A stretch of 64,000 nt of DNA from Diogma glabrata. Lineage: Eukaryota > Arthropoda > Insecta > Diptera > Cylindrotomidae. Positions within the stretch are counted from its first letter, which is position 1; the number at the start of each line of letters is the position of its first letter. Location of the stretch: contig OY856186.1 in the NCBI GenBank assembly GCA_963693315.1, positions 460,397,272 to 460,461,271 of the forward strand, in the 5' to 3' direction. Shown here one piece after another: positions 1 through 10,839 of this stretch. The position numbers were made by a program, and so were the translations under genes. The notes beneath the pieces are model-generated. The model saw only the letters and a list, made by a program, of their open reading frames with translations. It searched no databases and was not told the origin of the DNA.

Positions 1-4
1 CACT

Positions 5-448
5 TTCGTGAAATGAAGTACATTTTGGCATCGTTATACAAATTACTATTTAATTATTATTTACATTTGAAATAATGATGAAAAGAAAAATTAATTATGA
101 AACAGACTACTTTTTGTATTTGAAAATTGTAATAAAATTTGAAAATTGTAATAAATGGTGAAATTTTAATTCATCAGTAGAAAAAAACTTTACGTTTCTT
201 TCACTACGTCACAAACGAACAAATCAACCAAAACAAGTGCATAGTAGTACTAGAAGAAATTTTATATTTTTGAAAAACGGCGTTGCATTTAAATTAATTA
301 AAACACGTATTTTTACGTTTATTAAATGCCGTTAAAAAAGTATAGTGTGTTACTCACCAAAATGTACATTTTCCGCTCGTATCATACGTAAATTTTATAC
401 TTGCGTGAAATGAAGTACATTTTGGTATCGTTGTACAAACTACTATTC
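5..448. repeat. Direct repeat pair in AT-rich spacer
   Basis: A block of about 45 bases beginning CGTGAAATGAAGTAC occurs at about 5-50 and again at about 402-448 with a few substitutions. The sequence between is AT-rich with no coding signal. It could be two units of a longer satellite or the ends of a small element; no target duplication is evident. Confidence 0.6.
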
Positions 449-599
449 GCTCATATGTTTCGTTCGATTATATATATTACTTCGGTCTGAAAAAAACTAA
501 GTATTGCAGTCTCAAAAATTTTTCAAAATTTTACTCCCACTTTTTGTATTTTTCTACGTTTCAGGTTATAGATAATATAACTTTAACTGCCACATCAAC

Positions 600-1770
600 T
601 CGTGCGATTGCCTCAACTACACCCTTATAACCTGTACAGCTCTTGGAACAATTTCGAGGCTCGATTTGCCATATTCGCTCTCGTGACGAGGTTAGGACAA
701 CCATATATCGGTTGAAAATACACATTTTTTTTTCGGTGTACAGTTGGAAAATGCCAAATTGTTACAATTGTTACAACTTTTGGAAAAAAACCATTTACCT
801 TGCATGGAGAGGTTTTCTGCTACGTTTTCTGGACTAATAGGAACATTTGCGTTGGGAAATATTAGGTGGCGTCAGAGCCAATGTGGTTTATCCAGAATTA
901 TTGTAATTATTGAAAAGAGCATTTATTTCAAATGGGTGATTTTCTACTGTTTACTGGACTAATAGCATCAGTTGAATTGGAAAATATCAAGCAGTGTCGG
1001 ATTTTCATTTTTACGAAAAACTTGTAATTTTTAACAAGCGAAAGGTTTTCTGACAAGTTTTGTGGACTAATAGTATAGATAAAAAAAGGTGGAATCAGAT
1101 TAAATGCATTTTTCACAAAAGTTGTAATTATTAAAAAGAAGCATCTTCGCTAAACGGAGAGGTTTTTAAAGCAGTTTTCTGGACTAATAGAAAATATTAG
1201 GTAGTGTCTTATTAAATTTTGTGTTTTCTACAAAGTTAGAATTAAAGAAAATAAGCATTTTCGATAAATGAAAAAGTTTTCTGGCCTAATAGGAAAAGCT
1301 TCTTTAAAAATATTAGGTAGCATCAGATTGAATTTCGTTTTTTCGCAAAGTTTGTAATAATTAAAAAGAATAATTTATACTACATAAAACAATTTCTCGA
1401 AAAGTTATTTGTACAAATAGGATCGGTTGTGATTGAAAAATATCAGGTACAAAATGACGTTTTTTCAAAAGAGTTTTATCTATTGATTCTCTTCTACGCT
1501 AAAGGGGAAGTTTCTGAGAAGAAATAATTTCTGAAATAATTGGAAAATATAGTTTGGAAAATATCTGGTAGTTGCTGAGGAAACATTGGACTGAAAAATA
1601 TGAGATTGTGTCAGTTGTTATTATTGGGAAGCATTTAATGCTAAATGTAAAGGTTTTCTAAACATTTCTCGAAACTAATAGGAACAGTTGGAAAATATCA
1701 GTTATTAATAGATAGAATTAATGTCGTTTTCTTTTTTAAAAACGATAAAATTATTGAACACTCAAGGGAC
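600..1770. repeat. Degenerate tandem array, period about 100-126 bp
   Basis: Successive blocks share a phrase like GGTTTTCT...TTTTCTGGACTAATAGGA, followed by TTGGAAAATATCAGGTAGTGTCA and a stretch resembling GTAATTATTAAAAAGAAGCATTT. The GGACTAATAG-type landmark recurs near 830, 956, 1068, 1183, 1285, 1408 and 1678. This gives about eight or nine diverged units. The short reading frames inside are by-products of the repeat. Confidence 0.7.
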
Positions 1771-2244
1771 AGGTTTTTTGAGAAGTGCCTGAGTGCCCGA
1801 ATCCTCGTTGCAATTCATTTATGTTTATTTAAGAATGAGTGAATCTATGTTGCATTGCCCGTTATTATGTTTATTTATGTTTTGTGTTAGTTTTGTAGTA
1901 CATTTGTAAAATAAAATACTTTTACCTTTTCTGTTTCTGGCAAAGTTTTATTTTTTTTATACATCTCTACTCAAAATTAAAAACATTGTCCCCAAAAAAT
2001 TTTCTTCCAAAAACTATATAAAACCACATATTGGTTTTTTTTTTACTTTGGCTATCAAACAACTTCGTTACGTTAAAGACGTTATAATAGTTATTTAAGT
2101 ATCAAGAACAGTAAGAGTGTTTTACCGATTGAGGATATACGTTTTGATCTCTAAGATCCGAAAACGGTAATGCTCTTAAAGCCCAACATGCTTATTACAT
2201 TTTTTGCACGATCAATAAAAATTCAATTAAAATTATTTAAAAGT
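1770..2244. other. AT-rich spacer, nothing recognised
   Basis: There is no coding, RNA-gene or repeat signal that I can support between the tandem array and the LINE fragment at 2245. Confidence 0.4.
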
Positions 2245-2480
2245 TGCTACCGCAACCAATGAAACGGTCGAGATCCCACGCTGTCATACTGGCAGATCGC
2301 AGTTTGCCGGAATCCATTGTCTCAGGTGGTTTCAATCCGCAGAGGTTTAAAAAAAAGCGTTCATCAATACCTTGGAACGCAGGCTGTTGCGGGACCTAGG
2401 TCTTAAAAGGTGTGTGTTGTTGTGACACATATTCTAAACCCTATAACACAACACTTTTATTAAAAAAAAATAATAATAAA
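2245..2480 (+). mobile_element. LINE family A, 3'-end fragment
   Basis: This is the 3'-terminal piece of the retrotransposon whose RT lies at 62310-64000. It carries the stretch for the CHTGRSQRDFF-type C-terminal region in degenerate form. It also carries the family's hallmark 3' end: GACCTAGGTCTTAAAAGG, the GTTGTTGTGACACATATTCTAAACC-type block, and a poly-A run after TTTTATTAAA. The 5' side is truncated, as expected from incomplete reverse transcription. Confidence 0.85.
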
Positions 2481-2680
2481 ATTCATTCACAAATTTCAAG
2501 TTTTAATATTCTAAAGAAAATGTCATTTAAAAATAGTAAGCGTTGCATCATAATTCTATATGTTTTTTTGTTGCAAAACTTAATTTCATCGACAATTCAA
2601 CTCACTAAATAAAGTTTCGATAAGGTCCAATAAAAACGCTTCATTTACTATTTTTTAACAAATAAAAACGAATTATATCC

Positions 2681-3557
2681 ATAATTTTTTTTTGCTGTCA
2701 GAAATTTTATTTTTCATTCTTACAAACTATGATATTTAAACAGTAGGCTTTGTTTTTACTGTCGACAATTCTTCTTGTCGTCGATAATTTTGCTTTGTCA
2801 TTATGAAAATTCTTTGTTGTCATTTTTTCTTCTAACAAAATGAAATATAATTTTATCTTAGTAGGCGCATAAATGCTATAAATTTGTAATTTATTTTTGA
2901 TAAATAAACATAAACATGCAACCATTTGTGAATGAAAACGGACATTTTTATTATCTGTGAATTGCATTTTTACATAATTTTGTATTATTGAATAATTTGT
3001 AGAATTTTACTCATTAAATTATTTTTTCATGCTCAATCAAATCACTACTTAAACCACTCGTCCTTCGGACTCGTGGTTTATTGTGCGCTTTGATTCGCAG
3101 TGTTGCTAAATAATTTAATTCGTAAAATCAAAAAATTTTCGAAAAAATTTCAATGACTCGTGGTATTACAACCGATAATTTTTTTTAAATTATAATTTTA
3201 TTTAAAAGATAATAGTTATTAGTTTCTAAATAAAGTTTTTTCTACAAATTATTCAGCTTATAAAAAATTATGTAAAATTGCAAATAATAAAAATGTCCGT
3301 TTTCATTCATAAATGATTGCTTGTTTATGTTTATTTGTCAAACATAAATTACAAATTTATAGCATTTATGCGCCTACTAAGATAAAATTATATTTCATTT
3401 TGTTAGAAGAAAAAATGACAACAAAGAATTTTCATAACGACAAAGCAAAATTATCGACGACAAGAAGAATTGCCGACAGTAAAAACAAAGCCTACTGTTT
3501 AAATACCATAGTTTGTATGAATGAAAAATAAAATATCTGACAGCAAAAAAAAATTAT
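2681..3557. mobile_element. Fold-back element with 320-bp inverted arms
   Basis: The left arm (2681-3005) is the reverse complement of the right arm (3240-3557) at roughly 90 percent, around a 234-bp spacer. Short open frames on opposite strands (left arm 2707-2967 minus, right arm 3313-3531 plus) encode nearly the same peptide, because the arms are copies. No transposase is visible, so this looks like a non-autonomous fold-back element or an inverted duplication. The spacer holds a small hairpin near 3045-3082 (CACTCGTCC TTCG GGACTCGTG-like). Confidence 0.8.
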
Positions 3558-3567
3558 CTGCTAAATA

Positions 3568-4036
3568 CAACTCGTCACCAAATTATTAGTCGATTATTTT
3601 TCAACATTACCACTCATGCCATTTGAGGTTAAAAATTTGCCTCGTGCGCTACCCGCACTCGGGACCTCAAATGACATTCGTAATAATAGGCGCGTTCCAT
3701 TGAAAATCAAACTTACTCAAATTTGCTTTGATCTACTCTACCTCGAACAAGTTGTGTAGTTGAAAAGCAGATTATTTTTCGATTTTATTTAGATCGTTTA
3801 TAAACTTGTTTTGGTATTTTTAATAATAAAATGGACCAGTCAGACCTAAACATCAGCCCAAAATAAAAATTTTTGAGAATAATAAAATTGTGTGGCTATA
3901 TTTGAAAATTTTTCCAATTTTCGGCGTTCCATTGGTGATTCAATGGAAGGATGCTTTGAGCAGCTATTTCGTTCCAAAGGAACACATGTAATGATTATGA
4001 AAAATAATCGACTATTATTTGACGACTCGTGATATT
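3568..4036. repeat. Inverted repeat flanking a stem-loop
   Basis: A block at about 3568-3612 (CTCGTCA...TAGTCGATTATTTTTCA) is reverse-complemented at about 3991-4036. Just inside the left arm is a second hairpin (about 3605-3690) with CATTTGAGGT / ACCTCAAATG arms and a GC-rich loop reading CCTCGTGCGCTACCCGCACT. It abuts the fold-back element on its left and may be a relative of it. Confidence 0.65.
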
Positions 4037-4181
4037 ATATATGAATATTTTTTCAAAATAAATTGCGTTTAAATCTTTTAGTTGCAATATTTTTAAAAGA
4101 ATATTATTTAAATTTGAAGCTAGTAAATAGACTTACACAATTATTTAACTAAAAATTGTTTTTATTTACGGTCTCCCTTAC

Positions 4182-4230
4182 CGCTAAGTAATTACTTACC
4201 GCCTGCATGATCGGTAAGTAATTACTTACC
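4182..4230. repeat. Pair of short palindromes
   Basis: GGTAAGTAATTACTTACC at 4213-4230 is a perfect 18-bp palindrome. A near copy, CGCTAAGTAATTACTTACCG, lies at 4182-4201, 31 bp upstream. Function unknown; both sit beside the large palindrome that starts at 4313. Confidence 0.7.
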
Positions 4231-4312
4231 ACTGACCTGTGATTTGTAAACGAAACTTACTATGTTTAACTCAAAATTGTATTTTGGTTCGGAGTGCGGT
4301 GAAATCTTTGTA

Positions 4313-4734
4313 TAATAACGTGTATTTTACTTGCAAACTGCCTTTTTGATTTCACACAGTATTTTAAAAAAACCACATTTGCCAAATATCCAACAAAAGA
4401 CGAATAAAATGTTATATTTTATATTAATAATTTATTAGACACTTAAAAAACGTTTTTCTTTTTGAAATAAATTCTTCTACTTGTTTCAGTATAAACCATC
4501 TTCAGAAAGAATTTTTTGCTCGGCTCAGCAAAAAATTCTTTCTGAAGATGATTTATACTGAAACTAGTAAAAGAATTTTTTTAAAAAAGAAAAACGTTTT
4601 TTAAGTGTCTAATAAATTATTAATGTAAAATATAACATTTTATTCGTCTTTTGTTGGATATTTGGCAAATGTAGTTTTTTTAAAATACTGTGTGAAATCA
4701 AAAAGGCAGTTTGCAAGTAAAATACACGTTATTA
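4313..4734. mobile_element. Near-perfect 422-bp palindrome
   Basis: The sequence from 4313 reads as the reverse complement of the sequence ending at 4734, with a handful of mismatches and a 6-bp centre at 4521-4526 (CGGCTC). The outer ends are TAATAACG and CGTTATTA. Arms of about 208 bp with almost no spacer are unusual. The likeliest explanation is a fold-back or MITE-type element, or a recent inverted duplication. No coding is present. Confidence 0.85.
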
Positions 4735-5224
4735 CTATGTTTATTTACGAATCAGTAAACATGCAAAATCGCCTGATCGTGCAAAAAAATATATGAAATT
4801 GATACAAGGATGTCATTTGCCAAAGTTATTTCCTTTTTTGACTAACGGTAAAAGTAATGTTGTGAATGGGAATTTATATAAATTAGTTGTATCGAAAACG
4901 ATCCAATAGAACGAAGATCAACATAGAATTGCAATTCTGTTTTAAAAGTTTTTTGACAACGAGCAAACTCAATCTCGTTTGTACGTATATAGGCAAGGGT
5001 GATCCATATAAGCAACTTGAAACGCAAGGATACTTCGTGGCAATAACTCTTGAATCTTGATTATATGTGAACAGGAATCGCTCATATTGTAGATAATAAA
5101 ATCCGCCGAGCGTCGTGGTAATGTAAGGTTAAATGAAAATCATATAAATAACAAAAATCTCAAATCTCTTTCGTCGAAATTGTTGTGATGGTCCTTGGTC
5201 GGAATTGGATTCCGAGTGCTTCTG

Positions 5225-5404
5225 GGGCGTAGACCTGTCCATATTGAGAAGCCCACGCACTATTAAACACATGTAAACCACTTATTAAATTGTCTTGTCC
5301 TGACAATTTAACCAACCTGACGAAGGAAGATTTGTGGTACCGCACAAGGTCAGTAGCAGAGTTCCTGAACCTTGACCTGGAGCCGGAAGATTAGCACCAC
5401 AACC
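5225..5404 (+). mobile_element. I-like LINE 3' coding tail fragment
   Basis: In one frame this encodes a degenerate form of [21 protein letters not shown] followed by a stop near 5393. That matches the segment that follows RNase H at the end of many insect I/Jockey-type polyproteins. The same segment recurs at 9480-9965. Joined directly to a family A LINE piece on its right. Confidence 0.65.
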
Positions 5405-5735
5405 ATCATTACAAAAACAACTACATGATGTTTATAAAAAATAATGAGATCAGCAACATTGTATTAAAGCGAATCAAGAATTGGTGTCAAATTTCCATCA
5501 CCCACAATTCGTATATCACGATGGATACAGATAGAGCGTTCCAAACTTAAATTAAAATTTATAAATGTAGAGTAATTGATATAGGGTGCACTAGTTGCTG
5601 CATCCATCGAAGAGTTCGATTTTTCTATACACCTTTTTCTATACGCCATTTTTCTATACGCCTGTCTTTGCCATTGCCATTATATGCTCTTTCCAAAGTA
5701 GATCATTTTCAATTGTGACGCTTAATAAACAAATA
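5405..5735 (-). mobile_element. LINE family A fragment (minus)
   Basis: On the minus strand the sequence encodes DIRIVGDGNLTPILDSLQ and VADLIIFYKHH-like segments. These match the region after the RT core in the copy at 62379-63164. An internal deletion joins this to the stretch matching MAMAKSASKK at about 5660-5735. No intact frame. Confidence 0.8.
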
Positions 5736-5934
5736 CTGTCACCAGCGAATGTCAATCGTTGCCATTATATATTATATCATAACATATTATATACTGATAT
5801 TGTATGTTTTTTTGGCAATGATTTTTTACGTGAAATTAATATTAGATGGTTTGATTTAGTTAAGAAAAATTTTGATAGGCTTATATTCTCAAACATAAAT
5901 TCTATTAAGCGGGCGCTCCTTCGTGAAGTTGATT

Positions 5935-6870
5935 CAAAATTTTCTGTCTAACCGATACATCGATACAAGTCTTAACTAGTTAACGCTGGTGTATCCCTAG
6001 GCTCAGTTTTATCCCCCACTCTATTTATATCAAAGAAGTGTTGAAAATCACCAGTAATCTGATAGTTTTGCAGATGATAGTACACTGCATGAACAAATAT
6101 ATCCCGCCCGGAGAGGCGCTGCCATAAATGTAAATGACGACTTAGAAAAAGTAATACCATTTTAATTCCATCAAACAAACCAGAGTTATTTTTCCAGATC
6201 AAAGACCGAGCTCCCCAACAATATTTCAGTTATTATGTGTTATGAACAAATAGACGATTGTGAAAACGCTCATTTATTGTGAGTGACAATGACTTACCCT
6301 GAAACGATAATATAATGGCGATGGCTTCCTCAATAGCTGTAAAACATATTTCACTCCGTATCAATTACCCCATCCTTATAAGTTCTAGATTCGTCCTTGT
6401 ATGGAGTATTGATGTAAAGTATGGGGCGCTGCAACTGTTTCCACCCTAGCTCTTTTGGACTGTTCAAAGCGTGCTATACGAATTGTTAGTCATCGAAATT
6501 TAACATCAAATCTTGATTGTCTTGTCATCGCTGATCTATCTCATCGTTTTTTATAAATGCCGTTACTATCAGTGCTCCTATGAAATCACATCCATCATGC
6601 CTCAAACATATTCTGTTACTCGTTGCACTCGTCAATCGGTTTGTGCAAACAGCTAAACTGTTGAGATTATACACTGTCATAGTGACATTGGGATGAGGAG
6701 GGATTTCTTTAACCGTACATCCTACAAATGGAATGCTTTGCAGTTTAAATAAGGCGTTCATTAGCACCTCAGAACCCATGTTGTCGTGGACCTAGATCTT
6801 AAAATATGTCTATGTGTTGTTGTGACACATATTGTAATTCTTATTACATAACACTTTTTATTAAAAAAAA
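5935..6870 (+). mobile_element. LINE family A fragment, RT end to 3' terminus
   Basis: Recognisable pieces in order are a degenerate VSLGSVLSPTLFI RT box, FADDSTLHEQI (the catalytic FADD box), INVNDDLEKV, the AIRIVSHRNLTSNLD-like block, and the C-terminal SYKWNALQFK-like block. The family's 3' end with GACCTAGATCTTAAAA and a poly-A tail follows at about 6790-6870. Many frameshifts make this a dead copy. Confidence 0.85.
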
Positions 6871-7331
6871 AACTTGGTTTAAAAATAACGAAAAGAAATT
6901 TTTAGATATTTGTAAAAATAAAACTTTTCTTCATATCATATCACATCGTTCAAAATTCAAACTATAAACATTTTAGTTTCTTAAACTATTAATCACTGTT
7001 CTTCAAATTTTGTTAGGGTTAACAGGTTACAACTTTTGTTTGTTTTTAAATGATGTGTTTTTATGGTTTGTTTATTTATGCAGTGTATATTTACAAAAAA
7101 TTAGCATATGTATGTACGTATATGTATATATGTTATAATAAATGTTTTAATTTATATTATTTTGATATAAGTAAACAAGATTAATTTACTTTTAAATTAA
7201 ATATTTATATTGGTATTAACACGTTTCAATTGTGTTTAATAACAAACATTATTATTTAATTATTATTATCTACTAATTTGTTTTTGTACTTTGTTATGCA
7301 TATTTTTTTTCTTTCTTTTGTTTGTTTTTAG

Positions 7332-10300
7332 CTATAACAATCGGTCGTCTAGGTTTAGTGTGCCCCCTTGATGTGGCTCCTTTATTACAACAATTTGTAC
7401 GGCAGTGGTGTGTAACAATTCCTTTATTATTATTATTATTATTATTTTTAAAGTAAAATTGTGTTAATTAAAATCACATTTTAATTAATACAATAAAAAT
7501 TAAAAATCGTTTTATATGTTTAGTAAAATTTAATTTTCATATTGTTTCTTTATTCGTAGAAATATTATATTTTATGACTTCTTTATGTGAATTTCTTTAT
7601 TCCTTACTCTTTTTTTACTAAATTTTACCGAAAGTTTTAATGTAATTGTTTTTATTTCAAAAATGCCATTGTATAAAAATTACAACACAATTTATAATTA
7701 TAACATTATATTTATTTTCCAAACAAAATATGTGTTCCTATATTTTTAATCAAACATGTAATAAGTAAAAAGTATTAACTTGAAATAATTTAATTTATGT
7801 ATTTTAATTATTCGATAATATTATATTTTAATTAACTGTTCATTTTGTTAATTTTTTTAATTAAAATTATCTTTTTTTTTGTTTTGTAACAAACAAAAAA
7901 GACATTGCCACTGACCTAAATAAATTATAGGAGGTAATTTAAGTTTGTAAAATAGAGTTTCCTACTATTTATATTGTGTTGTATTATTGTATACGTATGG
8001 CTGCAATATAATATATGATATAAGTAACAAATAATTTTTAATATAATCAAACCTTTGAAAATAAGGAGTCATATATAATACCCGCGCAATAGCTTAAGTT
8101 TGTCTGATAATATTTTCAGAAATTTAGATAAACTTTGTCAGTATTGGTTAGACAATATACAACTGTTTGTCTTTGTTTCAGTAAAATACTGTTGGTTTGA
8201 TTGGAAATTTATCTTATAATTATGAGAAGTTTTATTTCGAAATAGTATTTTTACAACCGGATTGCAATCGTTTTTATTTCGATTTTTTTTGTTAAGAATT
8301 TGTATCAAATAATTATAAAATTAATTATTTAAATTAAAATACGTCTTAATTTCGACTGTCGTACTTAGTAGTAAAACGATTAAGTCTGGAGGATTGCAAG
8401 TTAGTTTTTAACATTTAAAAAAATAATACTTGTTTATATTTAGGTGTACTTCACTGCGTAATATAAGAGATAACGAAGAAAAGGATTCAGCTTTTCGTGG
8501 AATGTGTCAAATGATAACCGTAAATCCAGTTGGCGTAGTGCCTGATTTTATATACTTTTGTGATGCGATTGCTTCGTGGGTTAATCCAAAAAGTGATTTA
8601 CATGATATGTTACAAAAGGTTAGTTTTTTTTTACAAATATATCATTTTTTTGTATGTATAAGACTAACAATTACTATGAGTGTTTTCGTTAATTCATTCG
8701 GAGTAGAATATTCGCCAAAATCGTTTTAATTTTGAACATTTTTCAATTGTTTCTGTCAAAATTGGAACCATCAGAATATTCCGAATTAATTAACAAAACA
8801 CCATATAAACGAAAACAGAATGCGTCGATTAAGCGATGCTACGAGGTTTCAACTTAGACAAAATAACTACGGATTTTTGATTGTTATATATTTCGAGTTC
8901 TTTGAAAATGTTGTAAACTGAGATATAATTAGATTAGAGCATAAGCTGAGATATAATTAGAGCTCTTTTGAAACAAATTCATACCACCTAATGTTAGTTT
9001 TGTAAATTATACTTCAACAGTTATATTATTAGCATTGTCAATCCAATTTTAGTTCGCCAAAATACAAAAGTTGTATTGAAATATTTGGAATTCTGTAGTT
9101 TTGAGGCTGCTTGAACAAAAAATTATATTACTATCAAAAATTATGCTTATGATACATGTTGAATTGAGTCTACACTATAGTCAAACTTCAGAAAATCAAT
9201 TATCTGGGAAAATACGAAATACAAAAAGCAACTTAAAAAAATATGGAGAAGTGGTTAAGACGCAACTTCGTTTACAATGAAGTTATGCAAAAATGAAGAA
9301 GGATCCAACTTAAACCACTTCGGTGGGTGACTTGGGAACATCATCAAAAATGAAATATGATTGAATTACGTCGAAGTTAAAATAAAAACTACATATTTTT
9401 CGGTTTATTAAGAGAGACTTACTATACCATTCGCATGGGAGACTAACTATATCCATGGGCCTGTCACAAAGAGCAACATCACTGAAATGATACCTTATCC
9501 ACGATTACACCACCTAGAAACGTAAGGCGTACTGCGAAATGTTTCTTGAATGATGTCAGACACAACCAAGTAATCGGGAACATAGACGAGCTTACGTATA
9601 AAACGGGTTTAAAAATAATTCATACGAAAGTTGTTGAAGACACAATAAAGAACTACGCCCCAAATCGAGTTCTCAATAGTAAGCCACCACAAGTCGATGC
9701 GAAGAGGTCAAATTACTGCGCAGCACCAGATCCATTCTAGCGCAGTTAAGATCCGGTTGGGCACGCATCTTAATTTCTTAAACAACAACATGAATAAAAT
9801 TGACTAGAACATAGTTGACAAGTTTCCCGCATGTGAGGGCACGCCGCATGAAGCAAACCACCTTTTCAATTGTCCAGAAAAATCAACCGACCTGACGAAG
9901 GAAGATTTGTGGTACCGTTCAAGGGCAGTAGCAGAGTTCCTGAATCTTGTCACATCGGAGTGAGACGTTTTAAGCTCTTCATATTTCATAATTACTTTGA
10001 GGTTGTTTCTCGAATTTATGGAAATTTAATGAAATCTTCAGGTCTGCATAAAATTTATTCGGGTTGATGTTGTGTAGTAGTTGGTAACCCTGGACATTAC
10101 TATTGACATTTACGAATAAAAATTCAATTTTACGTGCCGTGCCTATGGTCCGGCAATATAAAGACCAACACAACTTTTTGAATTATTTTTAATATTTTGA
10201 TCGTTCAGGGAATCCTCGGCGAGCGAATTTTATTGACCGACTTTTTCTTTTATGTCGCGTCTCATTGTATAAAGTAATAATATGATATCGTGCGATAATA

Positions 10301-10511
10301 TTTAATTTTAATTACTTACTAATCATTAACACAAACAAAACTATTTTTCTGATTTCATTCTCATTATACATATTAAATTTTAAATATTATTGATTTTTTA
10401 TAGATACTACATGGATTTAAAACGCAAGTTGGTGAAGAAAATTGGAGAAGATTTGTGGATCAATTTCCACCACAACTTTCAGAAAGGTTAAATTCAATGT
10501 TTGAAATTTAA
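7332..10511 (+). CDS. Tnpo: Transportin-1, C-terminal exons (partial gene)
   Basis: This is the 3' end of the karyopherin-beta2 nuclear import receptor, which binds PY-NLS cargo such as hnRNP proteins and is released by Ran-GTP. Three exons are readable: 7332-7407 ([18 protein letters not shown]...), 8444-8618 ([19 protein letters not shown]...[16 protein letters not shown]) and 10404-10511 ([20 protein letters not shown]... then a TAA at 10509-10511). Introns 7408-8443 and 8619-10403 have GT-AG ends. The phases join without a break, giving 118 complete codons plus a split first codon that would be Ala. The match to the known C-terminal HEAT repeats is strong. Residues differ from the human protein only at scattered positions, and a short NSMFEI end is insect-like. 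Earlier exons must lie left of the window or were not recognised in 1-7331. The second intron carries an I-like LINE tail. Confidence 0.95.
7421..7447. repeat. (TTA)n microsatellite
   Basis: A run of TTA/ATT trinucleotides lies just inside the first visible Tnpo intron. Confidence 0.9.
9480..9965 (+). mobile_element. I-like LINE tail (RNase H end) in Tnpo intron
   Basis: Split over frames, the sequence encodes an [19 protein letters not shown] stretch, then degenerate LAQLRSGW and [20 protein letters not shown], then [21 protein letters not shown]. This is the conserved order at the C-terminus of RNase H-bearing I/Jockey-type insect LINE polyproteins, with a Cys/His pair. Frameshifts and stops show it is decayed. 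It lies within the second visible Tnpo intron in sense orientation. Confidence 0.7.
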
Positions 10512-10649
10512 ATATTATCTAGGTAAATGGAAAACATTTCTTACATTTAAATAATTTTTTAAATATGATCTGCAAAATCAGATGAAGTAATTATGTTGAA
10601 TTGTAAAAGAGATAAAACTTGAGTAAATATTTTAAAACATATGTATACG

Positions 10650-10839
10650 TAACATAATGTCATTCTCTTGTTACTTTACGCAAACAACTTATTTAATAAG
10701 TTTTATGAAAAAAAAAAAATAAAGAAACAAGGTTGTTTTTATAATTTTCTTATAATTTTCTTTATTCTTTTCTTTTCTTCATAAAACTTCTTGAATAAGT
10801 TATTTTACGTAAAGTAACAAGAGATTGACATTATGTTAT
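10650..10839. mobile_element. MITE-like 190-bp inverted repeat
   Basis: The left arm (10650-10712, starting TAACATAATGTC) pairs with the right arm (10778-10839, ending GACATTATGTTA) with few mismatches. The centre is A/T-only. It lies about 140 bp after the Tnpo stop codon, so the transcript could include it. An AATAAA at 10718-10723 falls in its loop. Confidence 0.75.

Noticed and set aside
8430..8443. Extending the Tnpo exon left to the frame start at 8430
   Set aside because: The TTTAG acceptor at 8439-8443 and the split Trp codon fix the exon start at 8444.
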